DNA from: Phragmites australis
Lineage: Eukaryota > Streptophyta > Magnoliopsida > Poales > Poaceae
Length of the DNA: 64,000 nucleotides
Direction of reading: 5' to 3'
NCBI RefSeq assembly: GCF_958298935.1
Contig: NC_084923.1
Coordinates: 25,086,501-25,150,500, forward strand
Both the position numbers and the translations under genes were made by a program. The notes under the pieces are model-generated. The model ran no database searches. It worked only from the letters and a program-made list of their open reading frames with translations, and was not told the DNA's origin. Position 1 is the first letter of the stretch. Each line of letters starts with the position of its first letter. This document shows, in pieces, positions 60,201 through 64,000 of the stretch.

Positions 60201-61200
60201 GGAGGTGATTGAGCACCACTTGGCTGTACGACCGGATGCACGCCCGGTGAAGCAGAAAGTCCGGCGGCAGGCGCCCGAGCGCCAGGAATTCATCCGGGAG
60301 CAGGTCAGCAAGCTCCTCGACGCCGGATTTATCCGAGAAGTCCTCCACCCCGAGTGGCTGGCGAATCCAGTCATCGTCCCGAAGGCCAACGGTAAGCTCC
60401 ACATGTGCGTGGACTACACCGACCTAAATAAGGCTTACCCTAAAGATCCTTTTCCCTTGCCCCGCATAGATCAAATTGTAGATGCAACTGCGGGATGTGA
60501 TCTTCTATGTTTTTTAGATGCAAACTCTGGGTATCACCAGATTCGTATGGCCGTAGTGGACAAAGAAAAAACTGCTTTTATCACCCCGGTGGGGACTTAT
60601 TGTTATATGTTAATGCCTTTTGTTCTGCGCAATGCTGGGTCTTCTTTCCAGCGCGCCATTCGCATCACCCTTAATTCGTAGGTTGGCCGCAACGTTGAGG
60701 CCTACATCGACGATCTCATGGTCAAGTCCCGAGACCGCGCCACCTTGCTCGACGACCTTGCCGAAACTTTCAACAGTCTCCGCACTACCTGCCTAAAGCT
60801 CAACCCCAAGAAGTGTGTCTTCGGGGTACCCGCGGGCAAGCTCCTCGGTTTCTTGGTTTCCAGCCGAGGAATCGAGGCCAATCCAGAGAAGATCTGGGCC
60901 ATCGAGCAGATGCGACCCCGGGCTCGACTCAAGGAGGTCTAGCATCTCGCCGACTGCATGGCGGCCCTTGGGCGCTTCATCTCCAAACTTGGGGAGCGGG
61001 GGCTCCCCCTTTTCAAGCTTCTGAAGAAGACCGGTCGCTTTGACTGGACGCCGGAGGCCGAGCAGGCCTTCCGCGATCTGAAGAAGTACCTCACCTCACC
61101 GCCCGTGCTGGTGGCTCCATCCGAAGGCGAGCCACTACTACTTTACGTATCGGCCACTCCTCAGGTCGTAAGCATGGTGCTGGTGGTGGAGCGCGATGAG
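60190..61200 (+). pseudogene. Tat reverse transcriptase with two stops
   Basis: One frame carries RQAPERQEFIREQVSKLLDA, VPKANGKLHMCVDYTDLNKA, DLLCFLDANSGYHQIRM, and the YIDDL catalytic box at about 60706. TAG codons interrupt it at 60679-60681 and 60940-60942, both where glutamine is expected. The thumb and connection follow (GRFISKLGERGLPLFKLL, FRDLKKYLTSPPVL) before a frameshift near 61200. Confidence 0.88.
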
Positions 61201-62797
61201 TGCGCGGGGCCAGGTGCTAGGTCCCAGCTCCGGGCACTCACCCATCCTCGCGGCTCCCCCCTTCGAGCCCGAGCTCTTGGCTCCCCCCAAGCAGGGGGTC
61301 GAGCCCGAGCACTCGGCTCCTCCCAACCAGGGAGTAGAGCCCAAGCATCCGGTTAGCCCCGACCACACCGCCAAGCCTAGGGGCTGCAACAACCCCTCGG
61401 GTGAGGCCACGATCCGGGCTCGTCGGGTACAACGACCAGTGTACTTCGTCAGTGAAGTACTCCGGGAGGCCAAAACAAGGTACCTCCAGGCTCAGAAGCT
61501 GCTCTACGCCGTGCTCATCACTTCCCGGAAGCTGCGCCACTACTTTCAAGCGCACAAGGTCTCGGTGGTTACCACGTATCCACTAGGACCCATCCTCCGG
61601 AACCGGGAAGGCACCGGGCGTGTCGTCAAATGGGCGGTGGAGCTAGCGGAATTCGACCTACACTTTGTCAGTCGCCAGGCGATCAAAAGCCAGGCGCTCT
61701 CTGACTTCGTGGCAGAATGGACACCCGTCCCCAAGGTCGTCCCAGAAGAGATTTCTGCATATCCCGGGCACGATGCGCCCGGGTACTGGATCATGCACTT
61801 CGACGGTTCCCTCTCGCTGAAAGGCGCGGGGGCCGGAGTGGTTCTCACCTCCCCAACGGGTGAAGAACTTCGGTACATCGTGCAGCTGCAGTTCCGCGCA
61901 TCTAACAACATGGCGGAATATGAAGGTCTCGTCGCTGGCCTCCGAGCCGTGGTGGGCCTCGGGATTCGTCGCCTCCTGATCAAGGGAGACTCCCAGCTGG
62001 TGATCAACCAGGTATCCAAAGAGTACCAGTGCACGGATCCTCAAATGGCAGCGTACGTGGCAGCAGTCAGGAAGCTGGAGAGGCGCTTCGATGGCCTGGA
62101 GCTGCGGTACGTCCCTCGCCATGACAACGCTCTGACCGATGAGCTCTCCCACCTAGCCTCCTCCCGTGCGCGCGTCCCTGCCGGAGTCTTTGAAGAAAGA
62201 CTCACACGGCCTTCCGTCCTGCCTGCCAAACAGGACGAAGGGGAAACCTTGAACTCAATTCAAGGGACCCCAGCGGTGCCCTCAGTGGGAAGCCCCGTTA
62301 GGGTGCCGCCGTCCGGCGAGTGTGCTGCACTTGCTGAATGTTCTCAAGATGCCTTGTGGATGGACGACATCCGAGGGTACTTGAAGGAAAAGTTCCTTCC
62401 CGGGGATGAGGCGTCTGCCGAAAGAGTTGCTCGGCAGTCCAAACACTATGACATTGTAGATGGGGATCTCTACTGGCGTAGCACAGGTGGTGTCCTCCTG
62501 AAATGCATCTCCCGGGTAGAAGGCGGCGAGCTCCTCGCTGAGATCCACGAGGGCGAGTGCGATGGCCATTCATCGTTCCGCACGCTGGTCGAGAAGGCCT
62601 TCCGGCAAGGTTTCTACTGGCCTACAGCCCTCCAGGATGCTTCCCGAGCTGGTTCGGCGCTGCAGGGCATGCCAGTTCCATGCAAAGTAGATTCACCAGC
62701 CAGCTCAGGCTCTTCACACCATCCCCCTGTCATGGCCTTTTGCGGTCTGGGGGCTGGACATTCTGGGTCCATTCCCCCGAGCAATCGGGGGCTATGA
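61196..62797 (+). pseudogene. Tat RNase H, second RNase H and integrase start
   Basis: A long open frame (533 codons). After a proline-rich insert (about 61230-61400) it resumes the retroviral-type RNase H ([31 protein letters not shown]). Then comes the additional RNase H typical of Tat elements, with acidic residues in [35 protein letters not shown] and the D of HDNALTDEL (61796-62155). The integrase zinc finger begins ([10 protein letters not shown]) but its cysteine pair is lost to a frameshift near 62650. Confidence 0.88.
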
Positions 62798-62799
62798 GT

Positions 62800-63593
62800 A
62801 CCTCTACATCGGCATCGACAAGTTCACCAAGTGGCCGGAGGTGGTCCCAGTCATCAAAGTGACCAAGAACACGGCGCTCCAGTTTATCCGCGGCGTCACC
62901 AGTCGCTTTGGTGTCCCGAACTGGATCATCACCGACAACGGCACCCAGTTCACGAGTGCCCTGTTCGAGGACTACTGCGAAGACCTCGGCATCAAGCTCT
63001 GCTTCGCCTCCGTCGCTCATCCTCGGAGTAACGGGCAAGTTGAGCGCGCCAACGCGGAGATACTGAAGGGCCTCAAAACCCGGACCTATGACGTGCTCGC
63101 AAAGCACGGGAAGGGATGGGTGGACGAGCTGTCCGCCGTGCTATGGGCTAATCGGACCACGCCAAGCCGTGCCACCGGGGAAACTCCATTCTTCCTCGTG
63201 TACGACGCTGAGGCGGTCCTCCCCTCCGAGCTCACCCTAGGCTCCCCTTGGGTGCATGCCTATTCTGAAGGCGAACAGGAGCAGCAGAGGCGCGACGACG
63301 TCGACTACTTGGAGGAGCACCGGCGGCGTGCCGCCGTCCGGGCGGCTCGTTACTAGCAAAGTCTGCGGCGCTACCATCAGCGCCATGTCCGGGCCCGGTC
63401 TCTCGAGGTGGGGGACCTAGTTCTCCGACGCGTCCAGTCACGCGAAGGAAAGAATAAGCTGTCCCCTATGTGGGAGGGTCCCTTCACCGTGATCGGGGTC
63501 CTGCGAGAAGGTTCTTTCAGGCTGGCTGCAGAAGACGGGCAACCGCTCCCCAACCCGTGGAACATCGAGCACCTGCGCAAGTTCTACCCGTAG
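62800..63593 (+). pseudogene. Tat integrase core and C-terminus, one stop
   Basis: The frame has KFTKWPEVVPVIKVT, then WIITDNGTQFTSALFE (second catalytic aspartate), and HPRSNGQVERANAEI (catalytic glutamate). After VRAARY a TAG at 63354-63356 replaces a glutamine codon. The same frame continues with QSLRRYHQ, GDLVLRRVQ, and SPMWEGPFTVIGV and ends at a TAG at 63591-63593. The first catalytic aspartate region (LDILGPFP) lies in another frame just upstream at about 62750. Confidence 0.88.
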
Positions 63594-64000
63594 ATGGTCA
63601 TGCTCGCGGCTCAGGTCAACCAGGCCGGGGGTTTCCCCCCCCCCCCCCCCCGCCCAAGTTGATCGGGGGCTACCACTAGCTGGGTAAGTCACCCAACCTT
63701 GTAAAAGATTGTCAATTCAGTATGAATGTTGAAATAAAATCATGTGTCAATTTCATTTTTCTGGATTCCATATGTTTAATCTGTCTGGTGAGATGCTCGA
63801 TTGTGCGAGAAAAGTTCGCTCTCTCATTTTTCCCGCTGATAAAAGAGTCTCGATCGGTATGCGCGCGCAGTTGCCGCTGACTTACGTCTGATGTGGTAGG
63901 CTGTGGTGTTCAGTGTCGTGGCAGGTCTCCAGGCACTACCGAGTCCCTGGGTGCTCTGGGTAATCCTATCGCTCGAGCCGCTCAAGTAGTCCAGAGCCCA
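63594..64000 (+). other. Tat element 3' non-coding part
   Basis: Non-coding, starting after the pol stop. A C run of about 17 bases lies at 63637-63653, and a GATCGGGGGCT purine-rich word at 63661. No start of the 3' LTR (TGTCGG) was found before the window ends. Confidence 0.6.

Larger units (their letters stand above)
56235..64000 (+). mobile_element. Tat-lineage Ty3/gypsy element, runs off window
   Basis: The 5' LTR (56235..57708), primer site (57711) and gag, protease, reverse transcriptase, RNase H, a second RNase H and integrase lie in this order on the plus strand. The extra RNase H before integrase places it in the Tat lineage (RIRE2/Retand-like). The 3' LTR is not within the window. 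The coding part is full length but dead: four in-frame stops and at least five frameshifts are visible, and a piece between the protease region and reverse transcriptase is missing. Confidence 0.9.

Overview
The window is plant nuclear DNA, most probably from a grass (Poaceae). The reasons are one long multi-exon host gene with GT-AG introns and a GC-rich first exon, Stowaway-type MITEs inside its introns, and a dense, nested load of gypsy, copia, CACTA, hAT and LINE sequence that resembles grass families. I cannot name the genus or species.

The one clearly functional host gene is a ubiquitin conjugation factor E4 (UFD2/PUB1-type U-box ligase) on the plus strand at 30502..38779. I could follow 16 coding exons that join without a frame break into 1035 codons. 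A possible small two-helix membrane protein lies on the minus strand at 3775..4062. A decayed RING-finger gene (5570..5895, minus) and a cytochrome P450 fragment (around 49.9 and 50.8-51.5 kb) are pseudogenes.

Layout. 0-9.6 kb: repeat sequence, a copia RNase H/LTR remnant, the small membrane-protein ORF, the RING pseudogene, LTR-like non-coding sequence and a 661-bp foldback element. 9.6-16.5 kb: a complete-ended gypsy (CRM-like) retrotransposon on the minus strand with 854-bp LTRs, a 5-bp target duplication, tRNA-iMet primer site and polypurine tract, but a damaged pol gene. 18.5-22.8 kb: a decayed copia element interrupted by a 1498-bp solo LTR. 22.8-29.4 kb: a gypsy tail with LTR, two LINE fragments and a second, AT-rich foldback of about 1 kb. 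30.3-38.8 kb: the E4 gene. 40.4-41.9 kb: a short non-autonomous CACTA element with intact ends. 41.9-43.7 kb: an LTR-like stretch in minus orientation. 45.2-48.8 kb: an apparently intact hAT element with an 8-bp target duplication and an open two-exon transposase gene. 49.9-51.5 kb: a solo LTR inserted in a P450 exon, followed by a partial tandem duplication. 54.2-55.6 kb: LINE and CACTA remnants. 56.2 kb to the end: a Tat-lineage gypsy element on the plus strand whose 3' LTR lies outside the window.

No bacterial-type system, CRISPR array, rRNA gene or convincing tRNA gene was seen. The most notable items are the intact hAT transposon, the gypsy element whose pol frame runs through its polypurine tract into the 3' LTR while the RNase H region is missing, the tandem G-box hairpins in the Tat LTR, and the two long foldback elements. 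Boundaries given as about are read by eye.
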